In this document: piece by piece, positions 19,623 through 28,268 of the stretch | Position numbering within the stretch: position 1 is the stretch's first letter | How the letters are laid out: the number at the start of each line of letters is the position of its first letter | Origin: Planctomycetaceae bacterium | GTDB lineage: Bacteria; Planctomycetota; Phycisphaerae; Phycisphaerales; UBA1924 | Direction of reading: 5' to 3' | Assembly (NCBI GenBank): GCA_027487735.1 | Contig: JAIYDA010000066.1 | Span: forward strand, 16,204 to 80,203 | DNA length: 64,000 bases | Notes under the pieces: model-generated | Told to the model about the DNA's origin: nothing | Databases searched by the model: none | What the model saw: the letters and a program-made list of their open reading frames with translations, nothing else | Made by a program: the position numbers and the translations under genes

Positions 19623-21164
19623 CTACCGCAGCCCATCCGCGAGGTACGCCTCCAGCCCGTGTCGCCCGCCCTCGCGTCCGAATCCGCTCTCCTTGCAACC
19701 ACCAAACGGGCTTGCCGGGTCGAACTTGTTATACGTGTTGCACCACACCACCCCCGCCTTCAGCTTGCTCGCCACCTCATACACCCGGCTGCCCTTGTCC
19801 GTCCACACCCCCGCCGCGAGCCCGTAGGGCGTGTTGTTCGCCCGGCTGACAGCCTCGTCCAGCGTGCGGAAGCTCATGACGCAGAGCACGGGGCCAAAGA
19901 TCTCTTCGCGTGCCACCGTGTGCGAGGGCTGCACACCCGTAAAAAAGCTGGGCCTGCACCAAAAACCCTTGCTGGGCAGCACCTGCAACCCGGGCGTGTG
20001 TAGCATTGCGCCCTCTGCCTGCCCAACCTTGAGATACTGCTCGATCTTGTCGCGCTGCGCGGCGCTGTTGATCGCGCCGACATCGGTGTTCTTGTCCAGC
20101 GGGTCGCCCACGCGCAGCGTCGAAAGCCGCAGGGCGAGCTTCGCCTGCACCTCTTCCAGCACGCTCTCCTGCACCAGCAGCCGCGAGCCTGCACAGCAGA
20201 CCTCGCCCTGATTGAAGTAGATGCCCTGGATGATCCCCTCCACCGCCTGATCGATGCTCGCGTCCTCGAAGATGAGGTGTGGGCTCTTGCCCCCAAGCTC
20301 CAGCGTCAGCCGCTTCGCGGGCCCGCCCGCACTCGCCTTCGCCACGCTCCGCGCAATCTGCTTGCCCACCGCCGTGCTGCCCGTGAACGCGACCTTGTCC
20401 ACGCCCGCGTGCTCCACGATCGCCGCGCCCACGCGCCCGTCGCCCGTCACGATGTTGACGACCCCGGGGGGCAGCCCCACCTCATCAAAGATCTCCGCCA
20501 TCCGCAGCGCGGTCAGCGAGGTTGTCTCCGCGGGCTTGAGCACCACCGTATTGCCGCACGCCAGCGCGGGCGCGAGCTTCCACGCGCACATCAGCAGCGG
20601 AAAGTTCCACGGAATGATCTGCCCGCACACGCCCACAGCTCGCGGCACGCCGCGACCGCCCACCGCGAGATACTCGAGCTTGTCCGCCCACCCCGCGTGA
20701 TAGAAAAAGTGCGCAGCCGCCAGCGGCACATCCACATCGCGGCTCTCGCGGATGGGCTTGCCATTGTCCATCGTCTCGAGCACCGCAAGCTCGCGGGCCC
20801 GCTCCTGCATCCGCCGCGCCACGCGAAACAGCAGCTTGCCGCGCTCGCTCGCTGGCAACGCTTGCCACGCAGGCAGCGCAGCCCGCGCCGCCCGCACCGC
20901 CGCGTCCACGTCCTTTGCGGTCGCTTGCGAGACCATCGCCAGCGTGTCGCCCGTGGCGGGGTTGATGCTCGCAAAGCTGCCCGCCCCGCCCGCCTTCGTC
21001 CACGCACCGTTCACGTAGTGCCCATACCCCCGCGCGATCTCGACCTTCACGCTCTCTGGCGCAGCGGCATACTCAATCGCGCTCGCAGCACGCGACGCGA
21101 CGCCCTTGGAAACGCCCCGAGAAGCTTTGCCGCCCGCAGATACGTTGGACACAGCACTGGACAT
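19623..21164 (-). CDS. NAD(P)-dependent aldehyde dehydrogenase
   Basis: A 513-residue aldehyde dehydrogenase of the ALDH superfamily that oxidises an aldehyde to a carboxylate. It shows IIPWNFPLLM, LKPAETTSL, FTGSTAVGKQI (cofactor binding), the general base in LTLELGGKSPH and the catalytic cysteine in FNQGEVCCAGSR. The C-terminal EEIFGPVLCVMSF and PFGGCKESGFGREGG are typical of the betaine-aldehyde/retinal dehydrogenase branch. The specific substrate cannot be read from sequence. ATG 21164 is chosen because a TACAGT hexamer lies 6 nt upstream; about 35 residues of low-complexity Ala/Ser/Gly sequence precede the domain. It is separated from pgi by 230 bp of repeat-bearing DNA. Confidence 0.93.
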   Translation of the reverse strand: MSSAVSNVSAGGKASRGVSKGVASRAASAIEYAAAPESVKVEIARGYGHYVNGAWTKAGGAGSFASINPATGDTLAMVSQATAKDVDAAVRAARAALPAWQALPASERGKLLFRVARRMQERARELAVLETMDNGKPIRESRDVDVPLAAAHFFYHAGWADKLEYLAVGGRGVPRAVGVCGQIIPWNFPLLMCAWKLAPALACGNTVVLKPAETTSLTALRMAEIFDEVGLPPGVVNIVTGDGRVGAAIVEHAGVDKVAFTGSTAVGKQIARSVAKASAGGPAKRLTLELGGKSPHLIFEDASIDQAVEGIIQGIYFNQGEVCCAGSRLLVQESVLEEVQAKLALRLSTLRVGDPLDKNTDVGAINSAAQRDKIEQYLKVGQAEGAMLHTPGLQVLPSKGFWCRPSFFTGVQPSHTVAREEIFGPVLCVMSFRTLDEAVSRANNTPYGLAAGVWTDKGSRVYEVASKLKAGVVWCNTYNKFDPASPFGGCKESGFGREGGRHGLEAYLADGLR

Positions 21165-21170
21165 GCCCGG

Positions 21171-21176
21171 ACTGTA
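21171..21176 (-). promoter_or_regulatory. Putative -10 box of aldehyde dehydrogenase gene
   Basis: TACAGT ends 6 nt before the ATG at 21164; no ribosome-binding site is visible. Confidence 0.3.
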
Positions 21177-21221
21177 GAAGCGTGCTGTGTGGGGAGCACA
21201 GGCCTTCACCACCCCTGGTGG

Positions 21222-21240
21222 CACAGGCGTCCCGCCTGTG
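21222..21240. repeat. Short palindromic element (CACAGGCG-TCC-CGCCTGTG)
   Basis: A perfect 8-bp stem with a 3-nt loop in the 230-bp gap between the aldehyde dehydrogenase and pgi. No T-run follows on either strand, so it is not a standard terminator. Confidence 0.7.
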
Positions 21241-21338
21241 ACTTCTGCGCAGCCCGCTTTCGTCCTTCACCCACCCGCAACGCTGTTGGCGCGCCGCGAA
21301 CACGCCCACCCTCTCGTTCGCCGCCTGCGCCGATCGCT

Positions 21339-21387
21339 CAGCCGAGACGGCTGAGCCACCAGCTGATTCAAAGCTGAGCCACCAGCT
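21339..21387. repeat. Second palindrome plus 15-bp direct repeat
   Basis: CAGCCG-AGA-CGGCTG (21339-21353) forms a 6-bp hairpin. Overlapping it, the 15-mer GCTGAGCCACCAGCT occurs at 21350-21364 and 21373-21387. This looks like a small array of a dispersed palindromic repeat rather than a regulatory site. Confidence 0.65.
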
Positions 21388-21394
21388 CATCCCT

Positions 21395-22828
21395 TCACTC
21401 CCCAATCACCCACTCCGTCGGCACGAGCGCCTGCTCCACATTCGTCAGGTGCTCGCCAAAGCCCTTGCGACCCATCAGCCCGAAGGTCGCCTGCTTGCCC
21501 AGCTCCACCGCGGGCTGGTCATACGCATCCACGCCCAGCAGCAGGCCCGCATACGCCGTTGCCACCTGCCACAGCATGATGAACTCGCCCACGTGATACG
21601 CGTCGATGCGCGGGAACGTGATCGTGTAGTTCGGACGCATGCTCTCGACGAGCGCATACTCCGTCGCGCGGCGCTCGGCGTTGAGCAGCCCCGCCATGCT
21701 CTTGCCCTCGAGATACGCAATCGCCTCGACCCCAAGCCCAGAGGGGATCGCAACATCCGCCCCAAAGTCCTCCACGCCCACGAGCCCAATGACCTTGTCG
21801 TGGGGCCCTTCGCGATAGAGCTGAATCTGGCTGTGCTGGTCCGTCGCGCCCAGCGCCTTGATGGGCGTAAAACCCGCAAACACCTGCTCGCCCTGCGTGT
21901 TGCGTTCCTTGCCCAGGCTCTCGGCCCATAGCTGGCGATACCAATCCGCGAGCAGATACAGCGCGTTGCTGTAAGGCATCATCACGTGGTTGGTCTTGCC
22001 CTTGCTCTGACCAAGCTCCACCAGCAACAGCGCGAGCATCGCCGCCGGGTTTTTGAGCAGCCGCCCATCGCTGCATCGACCATCCATCGCGTGCGCACCA
22101 TCCAGCAGAGCCTCGATGTCGATGCCGCACATCGCGGCACTGAACAGCCCCACGGGCGACAGCACGCTAAACCGCCCGCCCACGCCATCGGGCACAGGGA
22201 GCGTGACAAACTTCTCGGCATCGCAGATCTGCCGCATCGTGCCCTTGGAAGGGTCGGTGATCGCGACGATGTTGCTGGCGTACGTCGGGCCCAGCGCCTT
22301 CTTCAGCATGTCGCGCACGACCATGAACTGCGCCGCAGTCTCCGCCGTCTCGCCGCTCTTGCTCACGACGTTAAACAGCGTGCGCTGCAAGCCCCCGTTC
22401 GCCTCGCACACCTGCATCACGCTCGCGAAGTACGCCGGATCGACATTGTCCACAACAAACATCCGCGGCCCGTTGCGCTTCCCCGCACCCTGCCCATAGG
22501 GCAGCATGTTGTACGTGGGCGGGTTCAGCGCGGCTTGCAGCGCAATGTTGCCCAGCGCGCTGCCGCCAATGCCCAGCACCACCAGGTTGTCAAACTTGCC
22601 ATGGCAGTTGCCCGCGATGCGCTTCACCTCGCGCACGTGCGTGCTCCGCGCCTCGCCCTGTGCCAAGTTGCGCCAGCGCTCCCACCCCGTGCCGCGCGAC
22701 TGCGCCAGCCGCGCCGTTGCGTGCGCGATCGCGGCCTCCGCCCCAGACCCAGCCTGCAGCAACGCAGGGTCGAGCCCGTGTTCACCGACGCGATCTTCGA
22801 GGCAGTTGGCAAAGTCAATCTTGAGCAT
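21395..22828 (-). CDS. pgi: Glucose-6-phosphate isomerase
   Basis: A 477-residue phosphoglucose isomerase interconverting glucose-6-phosphate and fructose-6-phosphate. It contains the SIS-fold pieces VVLGIGGSALG, NVVSKSGETAETAAQF, GGRFSVLSPVGLFSAAMCG and the C-terminal signature region with AFGxTPIKALGATDQHSQIQLYREGP. It belongs to the shorter bacterial type (about 450-480 residues). ATG 22828 is preceded by TATCCT at 8 nt; the open frame upstream to 22963 shows no homology and is rich in Arg and Ser. Confidence 0.95.
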   Translation of the reverse strand: MLKIDFANCLEDRVGEHGLDPALLQAGSGAEAAIAHATARLAQSRGTGWERWRNLAQGEARSTHVREVKRIAGNCHGKFDNLVVLGIGGSALGNIALQAALNPPTYNMLPYGQGAGKRNGPRMFVVDNVDPAYFASVMQVCEANGGLQRTLFNVVSKSGETAETAAQFMVVRDMLKKALGPTYASNIVAITDPSKGTMRQICDAEKFVTLPVPDGVGGRFSVLSPVGLFSAAMCGIDIEALLDGAHAMDGRCSDGRLLKNPAAMLALLLVELGQSKGKTNHVMMPYSNALYLLADWYRQLWAESLGKERNTQGEQVFAGFTPIKALGATDQHSQIQLYREGPHDKVIGLVGVEDFGADVAIPSGLGVEAIAYLEGKSMAGLLNAERRATEYALVESMRPNYTITFPRIDAYHVGEFIMLWQVATAYAGLLLGVDAYDQPAVELGKQATFGLMGRKGFGEHLTNVEQALVPTEWVIGE

Positions 22829-22836
22829 GGGTGGGC

Positions 22837-22842
22837 AGGATA
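22837..22842 (-). promoter_or_regulatory. Putative -10 box of pgi (leaderless type)
   Basis: TATCCT ends exactly 8 nt before the pgi ATG; the intervening bases (GCCCACCC) contain no Shine-Dalgarno sequence. The same hexamer and spacing occur at 39163 and 54813. Confidence 0.5.
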
Positions 22843-23030
22843 GGGACGAAAGCCCGCCTCGCCGCGAGCGACGCATCGCACAGCAACCACGCAAACTGAC
22901 AACCCTCCTGGAGCGAGCGCGAACGTCCGGAAGCCCCACCACACCACACACACTCGACACCACGCCCGCAACAGGCTAACATCCCCACCCTGCCCGGCGG
23001 CACCCGCCCCTGGGCTCGGACGAAACCGCT

Positions 23031-23113
23031 GGGTGAGTGCCGGAGTGGCCAATCGGGGCAGACTGTAAATCTGCTGACTTACGTCTTCGGGGGTTCGAAT
23101 CCCTCCTCACCCA
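23031..23113 (+). tRNA. tRNA-Tyr (anticodon GTA)
   Basis: 83 nt, class II tRNA with a long variable arm. The acceptor GGGTGAG pairs with CTCACCC, and the anticodon loop CTGTAAA sits in a GCAGA/TCTGC stem. The variable arm is TGACTTACGTCTTC, the T-arm carries GGTTCGAATCC, and the discriminator base is A. CCA is not encoded. The long arm and GTA anticodon together identify tyrosine. It lies upstream of rplS. Confidence 0.97.
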
Positions 23114-23434
23114 CTTGATTGCTCGTATTGAGTTCGATCGTCAGTTTGCCTGCGAGGGCGGGCTGCGAGTTGGACCTTGAGTTGGGGTGCGATTCGTGCA
23201 CCCATCCACCTCGGCCCCAGCTATTTGAGACAGGCCCAGCCGAACGCCACCCGCGTGCGGCGTTTGTTTTCCGCCCCGCCCCTCTCCTCCCCGTCGCTTC
23301 CCTTCCTCCCGCCGCCTGCCTAACATCTGGGCCCGGCCCAAGATGGGCTGCTGCTTCCGTTTGGTCTGCGCTCGCCCGCGTGCTCCCTCCAGGGTGCCCC
23401 CGGCTCGCGAGTGGCTTTGCAAAGGCTTGGTACG
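23114..23434 (+). other. Intergenic region between tRNA-Tyr and rplS
   Basis: About 320 bp with no credible gene. It contains the candidate terminator at 23243-23264, pyrimidine-rich sequence around 23265-23320 and presumably the rplS promoter. The usual rplS neighbours (rpsP, rimM, trmD) are absent here. Confidence 0.5.
23243..23264 (+). terminator. Probable terminator of tRNA-Tyr
   Basis: AACGCC (23243-23248) pairs with GGCGTT (23259-23264) around a 10-nt interior that can pair partly, followed by TTGTTTT. The stem is short, hence moderate confidence. Confidence 0.5.
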
Positions 23435-23884
23435 ATGAACCGCATCCTCGACGAAATCAACCAGTCCGCCCTCAAGAAGGACGTCCCCCACTTCGGCCCG
23501 GGCGACATCATCAACGTTCACTTCCGCATCGTGGAGGGCGACAAAGAGCGCACCCAGATGTTCCAGGGCATCGTCATCAGCCGCACGGGCAGCGGCATCA
23601 ACGAGTACGCCGTGGTCCGCAAGATCGTCGATGAGATCGGCGTCGAGCGCATCTTCCCCGTGCACAGCCCCCTCGTCGCCCAGTACGAGATGGTCCGTCG
23701 CTCCGATGCTCGCCGCGCCAAGCTCTACTACCTGCGCGATCGCTCGGGCAAGAGCCGCCGCCTGCGTGACCGCCGTCGCGGCATGAAGCAAGACCCCATG
23801 ACGGGCGTCGCGCCGACCCCCGCCTACGAGCCCCTCGTGCAGCCCGCTGCGGGCAAGGGTGCCGACAAGAAGGGCAAGAAGTAA
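23435..23884 (+). CDS. rplS: 50S ribosomal protein L19
   Basis: A 149-residue L19. The conserved core is present: PHFGPGDIINVHFRIVEGDKERTQ, FQGIVISRTGSGINEYAVVRKI, GVERIFPVHSPLV and the basic segment ARRAKLYYLRDRSGKSRRLRDRRR. The protein carries a roughly 40-residue Pro/Ala/Lys tail beyond the usual 115 residues. ATG 23435 has AAAGG at 9 nt; the frame opens earlier at a GTG with no support. A strong terminator follows, so it is transcribed alone. Confidence 0.96.
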   Translation: MNRILDEINQSALKKDVPHFGPGDIINVHFRIVEGDKERTQMFQGIVISRTGSGINEYAVVRKIVDEIGVERIFPVHSPLVAQYEMVRRSDARRAKLYYLRDRSGKSRRLRDRRRGMKQDPMTGVAPTPAYEPLVQPAAGKGADKKGKK

Positions 23885-23987
23885 GCAGCTTTGCGCATGC
23901 TTCGAACGCTCAGGCTCCTCTTGCCTACACGCGCGAAGCAAGCCCCGTGCTGCCACAGCTTCGGCAGATCATTCCATCAGTCCGTTC

Positions 23988-24015
23988 CGCAGGGGTGTGC
24001 TTGCACGCCCCTGCG
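23988..24015 (+). terminator. Rho-independent terminator of rplS
   Basis: 12-bp stem (23988-23999 with 24004-24015, one T-G wobble), CTTG loop, followed by TTGTTTTTT (24016-24024). A textbook intrinsic terminator about 100 bp after the stop. Confidence 0.92.
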
Positions 24016-24261
24016 TTGTTTTTTGAGTGGGGCTGCTCCCTGCCGCGCCCTCTTGTGATTTTCGCCCCCTGGCACAATCGCCCGCGCCGCACGCTTACCC
24101 CGCCCCACCTGCCCGACCGAACCGTCTGTGCAGCGGCACGCCCCGCCTGACCGATGCCCCCCAGACCAACCTCTCAGCACGAAACGCCCGCACCCGCACG
24201 CTCGAAGAACCCCCACCGCCGCCAACACTCGCAGCGGAACCAACCCTCAGGATCGATCTCC

Positions 24262-27200
24262 ATGCTGAACCCTTCCCGCGTCTGCCTGCTCTCGCTCGTC
24301 AGTGGTCTTGCCGTCGCCCTCCCCGCGCTCGCACAGAACGCGCCAGCCGCGAATGAGCAATCGCCCCACGCCGGCATGCTGCGATTCCCCGACGTCTCGA
24401 AGGACAGCATCGCGTTCGTCTACGCGAACGACGTCTGGATCGCCCCGCGCGAAGGGGGCCTCGCCCGTCCCCTCTCCTCGCCCGTGGGCATGGAGATGTT
24501 CCCGCGCTTCAGCCCCGATGGCAGCACGCTCGCGTTCGTGGGCAACTACGAGGGCAACCAAGACCTCTACACCATGCCCGTCGCCCCTGGCGCTGGTGCC
24601 CCCACGCGCGTGACGCACCACCCGGCGGCAGAAGTGCTGAGCGACTGGACGCCCGACAACCAACTGCTCTTCTACTTCAATGGCCTCAGCGGCCTGCAAC
24701 GCCAGCAGCAGGTCTGGACGGTGCCCGCTGCGGGCGGCATGCCCACCCAAGCACCCGTGCCCTACGGAGCCTTCGCCGCCGTCAGCCCCGATGGCAACAC
24801 CCTCGCATACATCCCCCACACCACCGACTTCCGCACCTGGAAGCGCTACCGCGGCGGCATGGCGACCGACATCTGGCTGATGGACCTGAAGAAGAAGACC
24901 AGCCAGCGCGCCACGCGCTGGGAAGGCACCGACAGCATCCCGATGTGGGCGCCGGGCAACAGCGACGTGCTCTACTACCTCAGCGATGCAGGCCCAGAGC
25001 ACCGCCTGAACATCTGGAGCTTCGCCCTCGCCACAGGCGAGACCAAGCAGATCACCAAGCACACCGACTTCGACGTCAAATGGCCCAGCATGGGCCCGGG
25101 CAGCGATGGCAAGGGCGAGATCGTCTTCCAGCTCGGCGCCGAGCTCCGTTTGCTCAGCCTCGCCTCACTCGCCGAGACCACCGTCAAGGTCACCATCCCG
25201 GGCGATCGTGGCGCGCTGCGCCCTCGCATGATCGACGCTGCGCGAAACGTGCAGGGCAGCGCCCTCAGCCCCTCGGGCAAGCGCGTCATCGTCGGCGCGC
25301 GAGGCGACCTCTGGAGCGCGCCCGCGAAGGAGGGCTCGCCCCGCAACCTCACTCGCACCGATGGAGCCTTCGAGCGCGACCCAGCCTGGAGCCCCGACGG
25401 CAAGTTCCTCGCCTACTTCTCCGACGAGAGCGGCGAGTTTGAGCTCTACATCCGCCCCAGCGATGCACGCCCACCTGTGAAGGACGACAAGGCCAAGGCC
25501 GCGAAGGCCGACGAAGCCAAAGCCAAGGACAACAAGTCTGACGAAGGCAAAGCCGAAGAAGCCAAGCCCGAAGAAGCCAAGCCCGAAGAAGCCAAGCCGG
25601 ACACCAAGCCGGATGAAGCCAAAGCTGAGCAAGCCCAGCCCATCCTCAGCCGCGCCGCCAGCGCAGCCCCCCTCAAGCTCACCAGCCTGGGCAAGGGCTA
25701 TCGCCGCTCGCCCGTCTGGAGCCCTGACAGCAAGTGGATTCTGACCACCGACGAAGCGGGCCACATCTTCCTCACCGACATCGAGAAGAACGAAACCGAG
25801 ACCATCGCCACCAACCCCTGGGGCGAGCCCGTGGGCTACAGCTGGAGCCACGACAGCAAGTTCCTCGCCTACAGCCTGCCCGACAGCGACAACAACAACG
25901 GCGTGATCTATCTCTACAGCATCGCCTCGCGCAAGGCAACGCCCGTCACGAGCCGCATGTTCGCCAGCACGCAGCCCACCTTCGACCGCAAGGGCGACTT
26001 CCTCTACTTCGTCAGCGCCCGCGACTTCAGCGACCCGATGTACAGCGACCTCGACACGACGTTCATCTACACGGGGAGCGAGGGCATCTTCGCCGTGCCC
26101 CTCCGCAGCGACGTCAAGAACCCCCTCCTCCCTAAGAGCGACGAGGAAACACTGAAGGAGGACAAGAAGGCCAACAAGGACAAAGACAAGAAAGATGAGC
26201 CCAAGAAGGACGAGGCGAAGAAAGGCGAAGCCGAAGGTGACGAAGGCAAGAACGACGAGAGCAAGCAGGACGCCGCCGCCGCCGACGCCATCACGGGCCG
26301 CTGGGTCGGCCAAGCTAAGGGAGAGGGCGTCCCGGGCGGCTCGATTGAGATGGTCCTGAACATCAAGCTCGAAGGCAACGCCGTCACCGGGCGCGTCACC
26401 AGCCCCATGGGCGGGGGCGACGTCTCGGGCACCTTCGACGCAGCCACGGGCAAGCTCTCCCTCACCCTCACCACCCCCAACGGCGCAGGCACTATCGACG
26501 GCACCGTCACGGGCGGATCCATCGAAGGCACTTGGAACTTCGGCGGCATGAGCGGCTCAATCAGCGCCACCAAGCAAGCAGGCGGAGGCGGCTCGGCAGA
26601 CAAGGGCGAGGGCGACAAAGCCGACGACGAGAAGAAAGAGCTCATCATCGACCTCGATGGCTTCGAGGCCCGCGCCATGCGCCTTCCGATCTCGCGCGGC
26701 AGCTTTGGCAATCTTGCCGTGAGCGACGGCAACAAGCTCCTCTTCGTGCGCTTCGGCTCGCGAGGCCAGGAGAGCCAGGGCATCCGCATCTTCGACATCG
26801 CCGCCGACGAGCCCGAAGAGAAGGCCGTCATGGCGGGCAATGGCTTTGAGCTCTCTGCCGATGGCAAGAAGCTGCTGGTGGGCTCGGGCGCAGGCCTGCA
26901 AATCGCCGACGCAAGCGCGGGCGCCAAGGGCACCTCCGTCCCCACTGCGGGCATGATGACCACCATCGACCCGCGCAATGAATGGCGACAGATCCTCACC
27001 GATACCTACCGCATCTTCCGCGACTACTTCTACGAGCCCACGATGCACAACATCGACTGGAAAGCGACCAAAGAACGCTACATGACGATGATCGACGACT
27101 GCATCAGCCGCGAGGACGTTGCCTACGTGCAGGCCGAGATGATCAGCGAGCTGAACGTGGGGCACGCCTACATCAACGCCCCGGGCGACGTGCAGCAGGC

Positions 27201-28212
27201 CCCGAGCATCGGCGTGGGCCTCCTCGGTGCCGACTTCGAGCTCGCCACCGTCGATGGCTCCTCCGCCTACCGCATCGCGCGCATCCTCACCGGAGCACCG
27301 TGGGACGTCGACGCGCGGGGCCCGCTCAGCCAGCCGGGCGTGCGTGCAGCAGCGGGCGACTACATCGTCGCGGTCGATGGCGTGCCCATCGACACCTCCA
27401 AGGACATCTACGCCAGCTTCATCGACACCGCCAACCGCACCACGCTCATCACGCTGGGCAAGAACCCCGCCATCGACAGCGACGCCTGGGACATCGTCGT
27501 CAAGCCCATCGCCAGCGAGGCCTCCCTCCGCTACCGCGCCTGGGTCGAGAACAACCGCAGAATTGTCGACGAGCGCAGCAAGGGTCAGGTCGGATACATC
27601 TACGTGCCCAACACGGGCGTCGATGGTCAAAACGAGCTCTTCCGCCAGTTCTTCGGTCAGCGCCACCTCCCCGCTCTGCTCATCGACGACCGCTGGAATG
27701 GCGGCGGGCAGATTCCCACGCGCTTCATCGAGCTCCTCAATCGCCCCACCGTCAACTACTGGGCTCGCCGCAACGGCAACGACTGGCCCTGGCCACCCGA
27801 TGCCCACTTCGGACACAAAGCCATGCTCATCAACGGCCTCGCAGGCAGCGGCGGCGACGCCTTCCCCCACTACTTCCGTCAAGAAGGTCTCGGTAAGCTC
27901 TTTGGCACGCGCACCTGGGGCGGGCTCGTGGGCATCTCGGGCAATCCGGGCCTCATCGATGGAGGCTCTATCAGCGTCCCCACCTTCGGCTTCTACAACC
28001 CCAACGGCAACTGGGGCATCGAAGGCCACGGCGTCGATCCCGACGTCGAAGTCATCGACGACCCGGCCCTCATGCAAGGCGGCAACGACCCGCAGCTCAA
28101 CGCCGCGATCGACCATCTGCTCGAAGAGATTCGCACCAAGCCCGTCACGCGTCCAGCCCGCCCAAAGAGCCCCGACCGCAGCGGCATGGGCATTCCGCAG
28201 AACGAACGCTGA
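24262..28212 (+). CDS. Tricorn-protease-like S41 peptidase
   Basis: A 1,316-residue exported homologue of tricorn protease, which trims oligopeptides. A signal peptide (residues 1-24, ALAQ) is followed by WD40/TolB-like propeller repeats (repeated SPDGxxLAY and WSPDSKW segments), a PDZ-like domain (GDYIVAVDGVPIDTS) and a tail-specific S41 protease core. Likely catalytic residues are His968 in NVGHAYIN and Ser1196 in GSGGDAFP, with NGGGQIPT nearby. Unusual features are a Lys/Glu/Ala/Pro linker with KPEEA repeats (about 405-470), a second charged linker (about 630-670), and a beta-rich insert (about 675-765, GRWVGQAKG to MSGSISATK). ATG 24262 has AGGAT at 8 nt. It is monocistronic and convergent with the next gene. 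Confidence 0.9.
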   Translation: MLNPSRVCLLSLVSGLAVALPALAQNAPAANEQSPHAGMLRFPDVSKDSIAFVYANDVWIAPREGGLARPLSSPVGMEMFPRFSPDGSTLAFVGNYEGNQDLYTMPVAPGAGAPTRVTHHPAAEVLSDWTPDNQLLFYFNGLSGLQRQQQVWTVPAAGGMPTQAPVPYGAFAAVSPDGNTLAYIPHTTDFRTWKRYRGGMATDIWLMDLKKKTSQRATRWEGTDSIPMWAPGNSDVLYYLSDAGPEHRLNIWSFALATGETKQITKHTDFDVKWPSMGPGSDGKGEIVFQLGAELRLLSLASLAETTVKVTIPGDRGALRPRMIDAARNVQGSALSPSGKRVIVGARGDLWSAPAKEGSPRNLTRTDGAFERDPAWSPDGKFLAYFSDESGEFELYIRPSDARPPVKDDKAKAAKADEAKAKDNKSDEGKAEEAKPEEAKPEEAKPDTKPDEAKAEQAQPILSRAASAAPLKLTSLGKGYRRSPVWSPDSKWILTTDEAGHIFLTDIEKNETETIATNPWGEPVGYSWSHDSKFLAYSLPDSDNNNGVIYLYSIASRKATPVTSRMFASTQPTFDRKGDFLYFVSARDFSDPMYSDLDTTFIYTGSEGIFAVPLRSDVKNPLLPKSDEETLKEDKKANKDKDKKDEPKKDEAKKGEAEGDEGKNDESKQDAAAADAITGRWVGQAKGEGVPGGSIEMVLNIKLEGNAVTGRVTSPMGGGDVSGTFDAATGKLSLTLTTPNGAGTIDGTVTGGSIEGTWNFGGMSGSISATKQAGGGGSADKGEGDKADDEKKELIIDLDGFEARAMRLPISRGSFGNLAVSDGNKLLFVRFGSRGQESQGIRIFDIAADEPEEKAVMAGNGFELSADGKKLLVGSGAGLQIADASAGAKGTSVPTAGMMTTIDPRNEWRQILTDTYRIFRDYFYEPTMHNIDWKATKERYMTMIDDCISREDVAYVQAEMISELNVGHAYINAPGDVQQAPSIGVGLLGADFELATVDGSSAYRIARILTGAPWDVDARGPLSQPGVRAAAGDYIVAVDGVPIDTSKDIYASFIDTANRTTLITLGKNPAIDSDAWDIVVKPIASEASLRYRAWVENNRRIVDERSKGQVGYIYVPNTGVDGQNELFRQFFGQRHLPALLIDDRWNGGGQIPTRFIELLNRPTVNYWARRNGNDWPWPPDAHFGHKAMLINGLAGSGGDAFPHYFRQEGLGKLFGTRTWGGLVGISGNPGLIDGGSISVPTFGFYNPNGNWGIEGHGVDPDVEVIDDPALMQGGNDPQLNAAIDHLLEEIRTKPVTRPARPKSPDRSGMGIPQNER

Positions 28213-28218
28213 AGACCC

Positions 28219-28245
28219 AGCGACGCCGCCCGCCCGGGCGTCGCT
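28219..28245. terminator. Hairpin between convergent genes
   Basis: 9-bp perfect stem (28219-28227 with 28237-28245, AGCGACGCC), 9-nt loop, no U-tract. It lies between the 3' ends of the tricorn-like gene and the minus-strand secreted-protein gene and may terminate both weakly. Confidence 0.5.
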
Positions 28246-28268
28246 CCATGCCGCACGCCATCACTCGC

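Noticed and set aside
26557..28116. 519-codon frame antisense to the tricorn-like gene
   Set aside because: Same codon-bias artefact; composition is Val/Asp/Ala-rich without motifs.
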